Of a stretch of DNA of 14,832 bases, positions 14,420 to 14,832 are shown in pieces. The notes beneath the pieces were generated by a model. That model ran no database searches. It worked only from the letters and a program-made list of their open reading frames with translations, and was not told the DNA's origin. Within the stretch, counting starts at the first letter, position 1, and each line of letters opens with the position of its first letter. The DNA is from JAPXLN01 sp033809515 (lineage in GTDB: Bacteria > Bacillota > Sulfobacillia > Fermentithermobacillales > Fermentithermobacillaceae). The DNA lies in assembly GCA_033809515.1 (NCBI GenBank), contig JAPXLN010000025.1, positions 1 to 14,832 on the forward strand. Direction: 5' to 3'. A program made the position numbers and the translations under genes.

Positions 14420-14832
14420 TGCGATATTTGATTGATGAGATTGTTAAGACGATTTCTGAAAAGGCCCCTTATAATGAAGATACTATTGTTCGTTTGGATA
14501 ATATGCCAGACCCCGAAATCTACTTGCGAGTCTGTATGAAACTTAGGGACAGGTATGGGAATAGGTTTTCAGCACGTCTTTCTAGAGAGAAGTATGATTG
14601 GTTTTGTTCAATACCAGAGTTCCATTCTGCTCTGAAACGACTCAGGGAACATGGCTGCGTGGACATGGACGGCCGGATGACCTATTGGCGAAATAATAGC
14701 ATTGGCCTTGTTGTTCTTATGGGAACTGAGGCCGTTGAAGACCGTGGAGGTCTTGAGGATTTCTACGAGATTACACCTGCGGTGATCTCGGAAACTATGA
14801 GATGGAAATATGCTGCCTGGGCGGAAGATTTT
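14419..14832 (+). CDS. Third gene of cassette, N-terminal fragment (DptH/HerA-like?)
   Basis: The frame is open from the ATG at 14419 to the right edge, 138 codons, so the C-terminus is missing. The start overlaps the stop of the previous gene (TGATG), with GGGGAG eight bases before it. The fragment begins MRYLIDEIVKTISEKAPYNE, contains a possible helix-turn-helix-like segment with Trp/Cys residues (about 56-90), and then GLVVLMGTEAVEDRGGLEDF (96-115), a strand-loop-acidic motif that I associate with the N-terminal part of large HerA/FtsK-type defence ATPases such as DptH. No Walker motif is visible yet; in that family it would lie downstream of the window. Codon use and AT content match the two genes before it. 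Confidence 0.65.
   Translation, partial: MRYLIDEIVKTISEKAPYNEDTIVRLDNMPDPEIYLRVCMKLRDRYGNRFSARLSREKYDWFCSIPEFHSALKRLREHGCVDMDGRMTYWRNNSIGLVVLMGTEAVEDRGGLEDFYEITPAVISETMRWKYAAWAEDF

Overview
This window is from a bacterium of fairly high GC content. The resident genes have purine-rich Shine-Dalgarno sites (AGGAGG, GAGGTG, GGGAGG) and several GTG starts. A PlsY-type acyltransferase, a lipoprotein peptidase with a canonical lipobox and many tandem duplications fit a Gram-positive, Clostridia-like bacterium. That placement is weak, because no ribosomal or other phylogenetic marker is present.

Left part (1-1538). A small coiled-coil-like gene runs off the left edge on the minus strand and has its own promoter at 343-371. 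Upstream of it, up to the next gene, lies the most striking DNA of the window. It is a 904-bp array of 15 short palindromes spaced 63 bp apart (one interval is 62), separated by 40-bp spacers of two families (A and B) arranged in a higher-order pattern. It resembles a CRISPR only superficially.

Middle part (1539-10268). The resident genes are a VWA protein with an internal hexapeptide repeat (+), a stomatin-like SPFH membrane protein (+), a D-cysteine desulfhydrase/ACC deaminase-family PLP enzyme (-, overlapping the SPFH gene tail to tail), a divergent PlsY-like acyltransferase (+), a lipoprotein of the tricorn-like S41 peptidase family (-), a Nudix hydrolase (-) and an M24 metallopeptidase of the Xaa-Pro type (+). 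They are mostly single transcription units with short intergenic regions. No shared pathway is evident.

Right part (10269-14832). An 855-bp gap without a convincing gene leads into a visibly AT-richer, tightly spaced block. It holds a P-loop ATPase with a cysteine cluster, a large protein with no recognised domain, and the start of a third gene that overlaps the second by one base (TGATG). Size, order and sequence style resemble the DptF-DptG-DptH restriction cassette of DNA phosphorothioation systems or a related HerA-ATPase defence system. The assignment is a hypothesis, because the diagnostic third gene is cut off and no modification genes are in view. This block and the palindrome array are the two best candidates for something undescribed.
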